Of a stretch of 30,165 bases of DNA, positions 24,466-30,165 are shown piece after piece. Under the pieces are notes generated by a model. The model saw only the letters and a program-made list of their open reading frames with translations. It was not told where the DNA came from and did not search any database. The translations under genes and the position numbers were made by a program. The stretch is from Bacillota bacterium (GTDB lineage Bacteria > Bacillota > Clostridia > Clostridiales > Caloramatoraceae), in assembly GCA_023415335.1 (NCBI GenBank), contig JAEZLD010000196.1, positions 1 through 30,165 of the forward strand, in the 5' to 3' direction. The first letter of the stretch is position 1. Every line of letters begins with the position of its first letter.

Positions 24466-25512
24466 ATGAATCTAAAGGAAATTGCAAAAGCTTGTAATGT
24501 ATCTCAAGCAACCGTATCATTAGTACTTAACAATAAAAAAGGTGTCAGTGAAGAAAAGCGGCGACAGGTTGCAGGGCTTCTAAGTGCAAACGGATATAAA
24601 GTTAACGAAGAAAACATTGCAGGTCAAAGTGTTAAAAATTCTATCAGATTATTAAAAATAAAAAAACATTCTAAGCTTATAGAAGAGAATCCCGGTTTTA
24701 TAACTGATATAATTGATTCAATTGAAAGGGAATGTAGGAAAAAGCGTTTTAATTTAATTGTTTCAAACTGCGAGCTTTCAAATATAAGCGAATTTATTAA
24801 ATTTGTAAACGAAAACCCCACTGATGGACTTTTAATTTTAGGCACAGAATTTAACGAGCAGGATTCGTTTGAATTTGTAAAGGATATTTCTATACCTTTT
24901 GTGGTTATTGATAATTCTATACCTAGAAAAGGCATCAGTTGTATAACTATGAACAACCAGGACGCTATCTTTTTATCTGTTGAGTATCTTGTCTCGCTTG
25001 GACATAAAAACATCGGTTTTCTTGCAAATAATATGCCCTCTTCTAACTGCAATGCAAGACTAAGAGGGTTTATAACTGCCCTTAAGATGTACAACATTAG
25101 AGAAGCAAACTCTTATGTTTTTGAAGTAGCACCAACAACCAGCGGTTCTTATCAATCAATTAAAGAGCTCCTTGAGAAAGGAACAAAATTTCCTTCTGCT
25201 CTTGTTGCAAATAATGATAGTATCGCCCTTGGAGCAATCAAAGCTTTTAAAGAGTTCGGCATTAGCATTCCTCAAAACATATCCATAGTTGGTTTTGATA
25301 ACATTAACTTTTCAACATTATCTGACCCTCCTTTAACCACTAATGATGTTCCCAAAAGGGATATTGGGAAGTGGGCTGTTACTATGCTGCGGCAAAAAAT
25401 TTATCACCCTAATTCATCTGCGGTTAAAATCTATGCAGACACCACTCTTGTAATTAGAGAAAGCACCTGCAAATATAATAGCAGTTTAAATAATAAATAT
25501 GTTTTAAAATGA
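24466..25512 (+). CDS. LacI family transcriptional regulator of the sugar island
   Basis: A 348-residue LacI/GalR-type regulator. The helix-turn-helix is at residues 2-25 (LKEIAKACNVSQATVSLVLN), followed by the sugar-binding core with VVIDNSIPRKGISCITMNN, LGHKNIGFLANN, ARLRGFITAL, ALVANNDSIALGAIKAFKEF and ISIVGFDN. The hinge is odd: the usual Y-x-P-N-x-x-A-R-x-L hinge helix, whose leucine enters the centre of the operator, is replaced by YKVNEENIAGQSVKN. It is divergent from the eleven-gene operon and precedes the kinase and 3-epimerase genes. It probably represses both arms and is released by the sugar or a phosphorylated intermediate. AAGGTG precedes the ATG. Confidence 0.9.
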   Translation: MNLKEIAKACNVSQATVSLVLNNKKGVSEEKRRQVAGLLSANGYKVNEENIAGQSVKNSIRLLKIKKHSKLIEENPGFITDIIDSIERECRKKRFNLIVSNCELSNISEFIKFVNENPTDGLLILGTEFNEQDSFEFVKDISIPFVVIDNSIPRKGISCITMNNQDAIFLSVEYLVSLGHKNIGFLANNMPSSNCNARLRGFITALKMYNIREANSYVFEVAPTTSGSYQSIKELLEKGTKFPSALVANNDSIALGAIKAFKEFGISIPQNISIVGFDNINFSTLSDPPLTTNDVPKRDIGKWAVTMLRQKIYHPNSSAVKIYADTTLVIRESTCKYNSSLNNKYVLK

Positions 25513-25533
25513 TTTCGAAGGAGTGCTGTAAGG

Positions 25534-27042
25534 ATGAGTTACTACATTGGCCTTGATAATGGTGGCACAACAACAAAAGCCGCAATTTACAACCAATCAG
25601 GAAAAGAGATTGCCGTAGCTTCCATTGACACTAATACCGAACTTAGCGAAGATGATTTTGCTGAACGCGATATGGAATTAATGTGGGAGAACAACTGTAC
25701 TGTAATAAGAAATGTTATTGAAAAATCCGGTATTAAACCAAGCGAAATTAAGTGTCTTGCAGTTTGCGGACATGGTAAGGGATTATATCTTTGGGGTAAG
25801 GACAAAAGTCCTGCCATGGCCGGCATTGGATCCACCGATAATCGTGCATGGGAGTATCCAGTTAAATGGGAGAAGGATGGTACTGCCAAAAAGGTTTTTG
25901 AGCTTTCCGCTCAGCATATTCTGTCTTGCCAACCTGTATCTCTTCTTGCATGGTTAAAGGATAATAGACCTTCTGTAATAGAAAAAATACAATGGATTTT
26001 TTCATGTAAAGACTATATACGTTTTAGATTAACAGATGAAGCATTTGCAGAGTATTCGGATTATTCGGGTTCAAATTTAATAAACTTACATACTAAAGAT
26101 TATGACAAAAACTTGCTAGATTTTTTTGGTTTAGGTGACTTAATGTACGCCCTTCCTCCTCTAAAATACTCGACAGATATTTGTGGACACATAACTAAAG
26201 AGGCCGCAGCAAAAACAGGCCTTAATGAAGGCATGCCCGTAGCAGGGGGTCTTTTTGATATTAATGCTTGTGCTTTAGCAGTTGGTATTAATGATGATTC
26301 TACTATCTGTATGATTGCAGGAACATGGAGCATTAATGAATATATTCGGAGAACTCCTGTACTTGATGGTACGGCATATATGAACTCTCTTTTCGCTGCT
26401 AAGGATTATTTCTTGGTAGAAGAATGTAGTCCAACTTCTGCGGGCAACCAAGAATGGATACTGAAAAGATTTTTCCAGGAACTTATGGCTGATAAAAGTG
26501 CTGCTTATAAATATATAGATACTGAAATCAATAAGGTCAGCCCAAAAGAATTTTGTCCCATTTTCTTACCTTTCATTTTAGGCACGAATGTTCATCCTAA
26601 TGCAAAGGGTTCCTTTATCGGAATTACTCAAAATCATACTCGTGGACACTTGTTCCGTTCAATCCTTGAAGGAGTGTGCTTTTCACACAAATACCATTTA
26701 GATAGACTGATAAAAACTCGTTCTGATATTCCTAAATCTATTAGGCTTTCTGGCGGTGTAACAAAATCAGATATATGGGTTCATATGTTTGCAGATATTA
26801 TGCAGTTCCCAATAGATATTGTTTCTGCCAAAGAAACAGGAACACTTGGTTGTGCTATTTGTGCTTCTGTTGCTTGTGGAGACAACAAAAACATTGACGA
26901 AGCAATTTATGCAATGACAAATGTTGTTAAAACTATCCAACCAAACCCAGAAAACTTTGATATCTATCAAAAGAAATACAATATTTACTTAAAAGCTGTT
27001 TCCTGCTTAGATGACTTATGGACTGATATTCAAAAAATATAA
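25534..27042 (+). CDS. lyxK: FGGY-family L-xylulokinase (LyxK/SgbK type)
   Basis: A 502-residue ATP-dependent sugar kinase, predicted to convert L-xylulose to L-xylulose-5-P. The ATP-binding GLDNGGTTTKAAIY lies at residues 6-19, and GMPVAGGLFDINACALAVG and MIAGTWS in the middle. SPTSAGNQEWILKRFF, the FLPFILGTN block, EGVCFSHKYHLDRL and RLSGGVTKSDIW are close to the corresponding blocks I recall from E. coli LyxK and SgbK, as are AERDMELMW, GKGLYLW and QPVSLLAWLK. SgbK acts on 3-keto-L-gulonate, but no decarboxylase (UlaD/SgbH) is nearby, so L-xylulose is preferred. It lies 21 bp after the regulator, with AAGGAG before the ATG. Confidence 0.87.
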   Translation: MSYYIGLDNGGTTTKAAIYNQSGKEIAVASIDTNTELSEDDFAERDMELMWENNCTVIRNVIEKSGIKPSEIKCLAVCGHGKGLYLWGKDKSPAMAGIGSTDNRAWEYPVKWEKDGTAKKVFELSAQHILSCQPVSLLAWLKDNRPSVIEKIQWIFSCKDYIRFRLTDEAFAEYSDYSGSNLINLHTKDYDKNLLDFFGLGDLMYALPPLKYSTDICGHITKEAAAKTGLNEGMPVAGGLFDINACALAVGINDDSTICMIAGTWSINEYIRRTPVLDGTAYMNSLFAAKDYFLVEECSPTSAGNQEWILKRFFQELMADKSAAYKYIDTEINKVSPKEFCPIFLPFILGTNVHPNAKGSFIGITQNHTRGHLFRSILEGVCFSHKYHLDRLIKTRSDIPKSIRLSGGVTKSDIWVHMFADIMQFPIDIVSAKETGTLGCAICASVACGDNKNIDEAIYAMTNVVKTIQPNPENFDIYQKKYNIYLKAVSCLDDLWTDIQKI

Positions 27043-27122
27043 TAAGCAATTTTATGAAAATATAAAATGGCTATTGCATTAATACAGTAATTTATTGAGA
27101 TTTCTTAAAATTGGAGGAGGAA

Positions 27123-27962
27123 ATGAAGAATTATAAGTTAGGTCTATATGAAAAAGCCATGCCCATCACACTAACTTGGAAAGAAAAATTCTTTGCAGCA
27201 AAAGAAGCTGGATTTGACTATGTTGAAATTTCTATTGACGAATCAGATGAAAAACTTTCAAGACTTAATTGGTCAAATGATGAAATAAAATTAATTTTAG
27301 ATGCATCTCATATGCTGGGAATTCCTCTAGGTAGCATGTGTTTAAGTGCCCATAGGAAATATCCCCTCGGCAGCATGTGCGAACAGACCCGCAAGATGAG
27401 TCTGGAAATCATGGAAAAAGCATGCATACTCTGTGAGAATCTAGGAATTAGATATATACAGCTTGCAGGATATGATGTTTATTATGAAGATAGCACCGCA
27501 GAAACTGTTGAATTTTTCAAAACAAATCTATTAAAATGCACAGAAATAGCCGCTAAATATGGCATTTTACTTGGATTCGAAACTATGGAAACACCTTTTA
27601 TGAATACAGTGGAAAAATCCTTAGAATATATTAATTTAGTTAACTCACCCTATCTTAACATCTATCCCGATATAGGCAACCTAAATAATGCAGCCTTGCT
27701 ATATAATCATCCTGTTGTTGAAGATATAAACAAAGGAAAAGGCAGATTCATTGCTGCCCATATAAAGGAGACAAAACCAGGTAATTACAGAGATGTCCCA
27801 TTTTCTGATGGTGTTGTTAATTTTGAAGAATTAGTTACAGCATGCTGGAATAACGGTATTAGAAGATTTGTTGTTGAAATGTGGTATACTGGCAAAAATG
27901 ATTGGAAAGATGATCTTGCATTTGCTTCGCAACTAGTTTCTAACATATTAAGTAAAATTTAA
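27123..27962 (+). CDS. ulaE: L-xylulose-5-phosphate 3-epimerase (UlaE/SgbU type)
   Basis: A 279-residue TIM-barrel epimerase converting L-xylulose-5-P to L-ribulose-5-P. It matches the UlaE family almost block for block: LGLYEKAMP, EAGFDYVEISIDESDEKLSR, GSMCLSAHRKYPLGS, IRYIQLAGYDVYYED, the metal-binding E in LLGFETMETPFMN, YPDIGNLN, HIKETKPGNYRDVPFSDGVV and FVVEMWY. The ATG at 27123 is chosen because GGAGG lies 4-8 bases upstream; the TTG at 27111 is part of that ribosome site. It is co-transcribed with the kinase (80-bp gap). Together with AraD it links L-xylulose-5-P to D-xylulose-5-P. No strong terminator follows; a weak A/T-rich hairpin (28026-28051) is the only candidate in the 144-bp gap before rex. 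Confidence 0.92.
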   Translation: MKNYKLGLYEKAMPITLTWKEKFFAAKEAGFDYVEISIDESDEKLSRLNWSNDEIKLILDASHMLGIPLGSMCLSAHRKYPLGSMCEQTRKMSLEIMEKACILCENLGIRYIQLAGYDVYYEDSTAETVEFFKTNLLKCTEIAAKYGILLGFETMETPFMNTVEKSLEYINLVNSPYLNIYPDIGNLNNAALLYNHPVVEDINKGKGRFIAAHIKETKPGNYRDVPFSDGVVNFEELVTACWNNGIRRFVVEMWYTGKNDWKDDLAFASQLVSNILSKI

Positions 27963-28106
27963 ATTGGATTTGTGGACAAGCACTTTTACTATTAGCATCT
28001 TCTTCAAACAGCCACTACCTATATCAATTAACTATAAAAATTTAGTCAATTTTAATTAACAAACATCCTATTAAATCAGGAAATTACTGGTATGTACATA
28101 TGTAAC

Positions 28107-28769
28107 CTACTCCTCTTTACCTGTTTGGCATTGCTGCTTTAAATGTTGGGACAGCAGTGCCAACGACTCTGCCATGTTTTCATTCTGTACTAGTATTCCC
28201 TCAGGCACCTTTAGCCTAATGGGAGCAAAATTCCATATAGCCTTTATTCCACTTTCTATAAGTATATTACATGCCTTCTGGGCATTATCTGCAGGTACAG
28301 TTATAATTCCTATATGTATATTAAGCCTTCTGCATAAATCCTGAAGCTTATCCATTGAAAATACCATCTTACCATCAACCTCAACCCCTACCTTGGATTC
28401 ATCACAGTCAAAGGCGGCAGCGATGTTAAGTCCGTAGCTCCCGAAGCCTTTGTAGCCTAAAAGAGCCCTTCCCAGAGAGCCCACCCCTATGAGTATAGCA
28501 TCATTGGTATTTCTATAGCCAAGAAAGTTTTCTATATCATCAATGAGATCGCATACTGCAAACCCCATTTTAGGTCTTCCAGGAGCACTGCTTACAGATG
28601 CCAAATCCTTTCTTATCTGTATTTCATTATAGCCCAGGATCTCTGCAATCTGCGGAGATGCAACATTTGTTACTCCTTCATTCTTTAACTGACTTAGATA
28701 GTTAAGATAATATGGCAGGCGTTTTAAGGTCTGCTGGGAAATTTCCTTACAGGTATCTTTTGTGCTCAT
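28107..28769 (-). CDS. rex: Redox-sensing transcriptional repressor Rex
   Basis: A 220-residue NADH/NAD+-sensing repressor that frees fermentative genes when NADH is high. An N-terminal winged helix (about 8-70) has LKRLPYYLNYLSQLK, ASPQIAEILGYNEIQIRKDL and GRPKMGF. The Rossmann domain has GVGSLG at residues 95-100 and DCDESKVG. The C-terminal IWNFAPIRLKVPEGILVQNE and the domain-swap helix MAESLALLSQHL complete the fold. It is intact, has GGTGGGG before the ATG and is divergent from proS. It has no evident terminator of its own; a decayed 3' copy on the other side of the sugar island keeps one. Likely targets here include adh. The control region carries the TATCGATA repeat rather than a clear Rex site. 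Confidence 0.95.
   Translation of the reverse strand: MSTKDTCKEISQQTLKRLPYYLNYLSQLKNEGVTNVASPQIAEILGYNEIQIRKDLASVSSAPGRPKMGFAVCDLIDDIENFLGYRNTNDAILIGVGSLGRALLGYKGFGSYGLNIAAAFDCDESKVGVEVDGKMVFSMDKLQDLCRRLNIHIGIITVPADNAQKACNILIESGIKAIWNFAPIRLKVPEGILVQNENMAESLALLSQHLKQQCQTGKEE
28156..28247 (-). repeat. Direct repeat (right copy), 92 bp shared with the rex remnant
   Basis: Part of the 3' end of intact rex, 89/92 identical to 12739-12830. The two copies have the same orientation and bracket about 15.4 kb that includes the whole sugar island. A crossover within them would remove the island and join rex to the terminator at 12644-12685. Confidence 0.8.
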
Positions 28770-28782
28770 AGCTTCCCCACCT

Positions 28783-28804
28783 TATCGATATTATTATATC
28801 GATA
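28783..28804. promoter_or_regulatory. TATCGATA pair at 14-bp spacing in the rex leader
   Basis: TATCGATA at 28783-28790 and 28797-28804, starts exactly 14 bp apart, the same unit as upstream of adh. It lies between the rex -10 and the ribosome site, overlapping the expected transcription start, which suits a repressor. The binding protein is not known. Confidence 0.55.
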
Positions 28805-28805
28805 T

Positions 28806-28833
28806 TTTATAATACATGTTCCATTCTTGTCAA
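28806..28833 (-). promoter_or_regulatory. rex promoter
   Basis: On the minus strand, TTGACA (28828-28833) and TATAAA (28806-28811) with a 16-bp spacer. The start of transcription would fall within the TATCGATA pair. Confidence 0.6.
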
Positions 28834-28855
28834 TTAAAGGCCATGTATTAGACTG

Positions 28856-28884
28856 TTGACATTAAACCCAAGTTATTCTATTAT
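28856..28884 (+). promoter_or_regulatory. proS promoter
   Basis: TTGACA (28856-28861) and TATTAT (28879-28884) with a 17-bp spacer. The leader to the ATG at 28914 is only about 22 bases, too short for a T-box. Confidence 0.65.
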
Positions 28885-28913
28885 ACAGTAAATATATAAA
28901 ACAGGAGGGTAAT

Positions 28914-30165
28914 ATGAAACTTACAAGCCTAATAGGAGACAGATATAAGGAAGCGCCTTCCGATTGCTTCATAGATAGCCACAAGCTTATGGTAAGAGGA
29001 GGATATATAAAGCCTGTTGGAAACGGTATATATTCCTTCTATGCACCTATGAAGAGGATATCACAGAAAATAGAGGCTATTATAAGACAGGAGATGGACC
29101 GCATCGATGGACAAGAGGTTCAGTTCCCTGTAGTCATGCCTGCTTCCCTTTGGGAAGAATCAGGAAGATATACCAGCATAGGAAGCGAAATGGCAAGGCT
29201 TACAGACAGAAACGGTGCCAAGCTGGTACTGGGTATGACCCACGAGGAGGCCGCAGTACAGCTGGCTAAAAACACCGCCAAATCCTATGTCAGCTATCCA
29301 TTTATGATTTATCAGATACAGACCAAATTCAGGGATGAGCCCCGTGCAAGAGGAGGCCTCATCCGTACCAGGGAGTTCACAATGAAGGATGCCTATTCCT
29401 TCCATACCAGCATGGAGGATTTGGAGAAATATTATGATAGGTGCCTGAAGGCCTACGAAAGGATATTTAAGAGAGCAGGAGCTAAAAATGTACTGGCAGT
29501 AAAATCAGATTCAGGCATGATGGGAGGAAGCGTATCCCATGAGTTCATGCTTTTGTCAGACATAGGCGAAGACACCCTAGCCATATGCCCGGAGTGCGGC
29601 TATAAAGCCAACATGGAAGCAGCCCAGTGCATAGTAGAAAACAAGGCATCAGAAATACAACCTATTGAAAAGGTATATACCCCTGATGTAAAGACCATTA
29701 AGGATTTATGCGACTTCCTGGGAACCAATCCTGAAGCATTCTGCAAGGCTGTAGTATATCAGGAGGATACAACTGATAAATATGTTGTAGTATTTATAAG
29801 AGGAGACCTGGAAGTAAATGAAACGAAGCTGAGAGGAGTGCTGCGGTCTTCCTTCCATTCCGCAGTGCTTGAAGAAGGATGCGGAATAGTTGCAGGCTTT
29901 ATTGGCCCTGCTGGTTTAACCCATGACTGCAGGGTAATATATGATAATTCTCTTAAAGGAATAGAAAGCCTTGTATGCGGTGCCAATGAAACAGACTACC
30001 ATCTGAAAGGTGTAAACCTTATACGTGATGTAGGGGAAATAAGCTACTCCGATATAGCCAAAACCTATGAGGGGGCTATATGCGCCTGCTGCGGAAAGCC
30101 GTCTATTACCATAAAAAAGGGTATAGAGATAGGCAACATATTTCAGCTTGGAACGAAATACACAA
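28914..30165 (+). CDS. proS: Proline--tRNA ligase (partial, C-terminus beyond window)
   Basis: Bacterial-type prolyl-tRNA synthetase; the first 417 residues are visible. Class II motif 1 is near IDGQEVQFPVVMPASLW, the TxE loop is in LVLGMTHEEAA, and motif 2 is FRDEPRARGGLIRTREFTMK. The insertion editing domain (YbaK-like, about residues 230-385) follows, with CPECGYKANMEAAQ before it and YEGAICACCGKP after it. The editing domain and these cysteine pairs mark the long bacterial form, not the eukaryote-like form. CAGGAGGG lies 5-6 bases before the ATG. Motif 3 and the anticodon-binding domain are past the window edge. It is divergent from rex. Confidence 0.93.
   Translation, partial: MKLTSLIGDRYKEAPSDCFIDSHKLMVRGGYIKPVGNGIYSFYAPMKRISQKIEAIIRQEMDRIDGQEVQFPVVMPASLWEESGRYTSIGSEMARLTDRNGAKLVLGMTHEEAAVQLAKNTAKSYVSYPFMIYQIQTKFRDEPRARGGLIRTREFTMKDAYSFHTSMEDLEKYYDRCLKAYERIFKRAGAKNVLAVKSDSGMMGGSVSHEFMLLSDIGEDTLAICPECGYKANMEAAQCIVENKASEIQPIEKVYTPDVKTIKDLCDFLGTNPEAFCKAVVYQEDTTDKYVVVFIRGDLEVNETKLRGVLRSSFHSAVLEEGCGIVAGFIGPAGLTHDCRVIYDNSLKGIESLVCGANETDYHLKGVNLIRDVGEISYSDIAKTYEGAICACCGKPSITIKKGIEIGNIFQLGTKYT

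Noticed and set aside
20119..27042. L-rhamnose catabolic operon (RhaA plus a rhamnulokinase)
   Set aside because: The kinase matches LyxK/SgbK blocks rather than RhaB, the aldolase-family gene has 4-epimerase residues (H94, H96, D119, H168, terminal tyrosines), and a UlaE-type 3-epimerase is present. A rhamnose route needs none of these.
25534..27962. L-ascorbate or 3-keto-L-gulonate pathway
   Set aside because: The kinase and epimerases would fit, but there is no UlaD/SgbH decarboxylase, PTS, lactonase or YiaK reductase, and an aldose isomerase is present instead.
28026..28051. Terminator after the 3-epimerase gene
   Set aside because: The A/T-only 9-bp arms include a mismatch and no clear T-run follows, so it is too weak to list as a terminator.
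12702..28769. Integrative element with its own integrase or transposase
   Set aside because: No recombinase, excisionase, relaxase or IS-like gene exists in the island, and no terminal inverted repeats were seen; only the rex direct repeat supports mobility.
28783..28804. TATCGATA repeats as Rex or Spo0A sites
   Set aside because: They do not match the TTGTTAA-type Rex consensus, and although TATCGAA is one base from the core of a Spo0A box (TGTCGAA), the palindromic TATCGATA form and exact 14-bp tandem spacing do not fit that pattern.
28770..28913. T-box riboswitch before proS
   Set aside because: The likely leader is only about 22 bases and no specifier stem, T-box core or antiterminator is seen.

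Overview
The window looks like chromosome of an anaerobic, low-GC Firmicute of the class Clostridia. The pointers are a Rex redox repressor, a sensory-type [FeFe]-hydrogenase paired with a SpoIIE-type phosphatase, an iron-type alcohol dehydrogenase, strong AGGAGG-like ribosome sites and TTGACA-17-TATAAT promoters. No rRNA, tRNA, CRISPR array, transposase or integrase is visible. Genus-level placement is not possible from this sequence alone.

Layout. (1) 1-4225, minus: an operon behind a consensus promoter and a Fur box. It encodes a small four-helix membrane protein with two HX13H pairs, a YbaN/DUF454 protein, and both halves of a heterodimeric exporter-fold ABC transporter of the CydDC type (the second half runs off the left edge). 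(2) 4311-7954: an LCP-family cell-wall ligase, a split ChrA-type chromate transporter pair, and a divergent LysR regulator. (3) 8026-11116, minus: a HydS-like (group C) [FeFe]-hydrogenase with a PAS domain, and a PP2C/SpoIIE phosphatase. (4) 11311-13033, minus: an iron alcohol dehydrogenase with a Rex-type operator and an unusual 14-bp-phased repeat upstream, then a decayed 3' fragment of rex with its terminator. (5) 13069-27962: a visibly more A/T-rich sugar island of 14 genes transcribed outward from one control region (24154-24465). (6) 28107-30165: intact rex and a divergent, right-truncated proS.

The sugar island reads as one pathway. An RbsABC-like ABC importer (two different permeases) and an MFS carrier bring in the sugar. 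An L-rhamnose-isomerase-family enzyme, an L-xylulokinase (LyxK/SgbK type), an L-xylulose-5-P 3-epimerase (UlaE/SgbU type) and an L-ribulose-5-P 4-epimerase (AraD type) would convert L-lyxose to L-xylulose, L-xylulose-5-P, L-ribulose-5-P and D-xylulose-5-P. No rhamnulose-1-P aldolase is present, which argues against rhamnose. Unexplained passengers are an old-yellow-enzyme-like Fe-S flavoprotein, an aldo/keto reductase, a cupin and an ASRT-family small-molecule-binding protein.

The island lies between a broken 3' piece of rex on the left and intact rex on the right, in the same orientation. A 92-base tract is 89/92 identical between the two copies, while the sequence on either side is only about 70% identical. 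This resembles insertion into the 3' end of rex with restoration of the gene. Separately, TATCGATA motifs spaced exactly 14 bp apart occur upstream of both adh and rex, suggesting a shared operator not obviously belonging to Rex.
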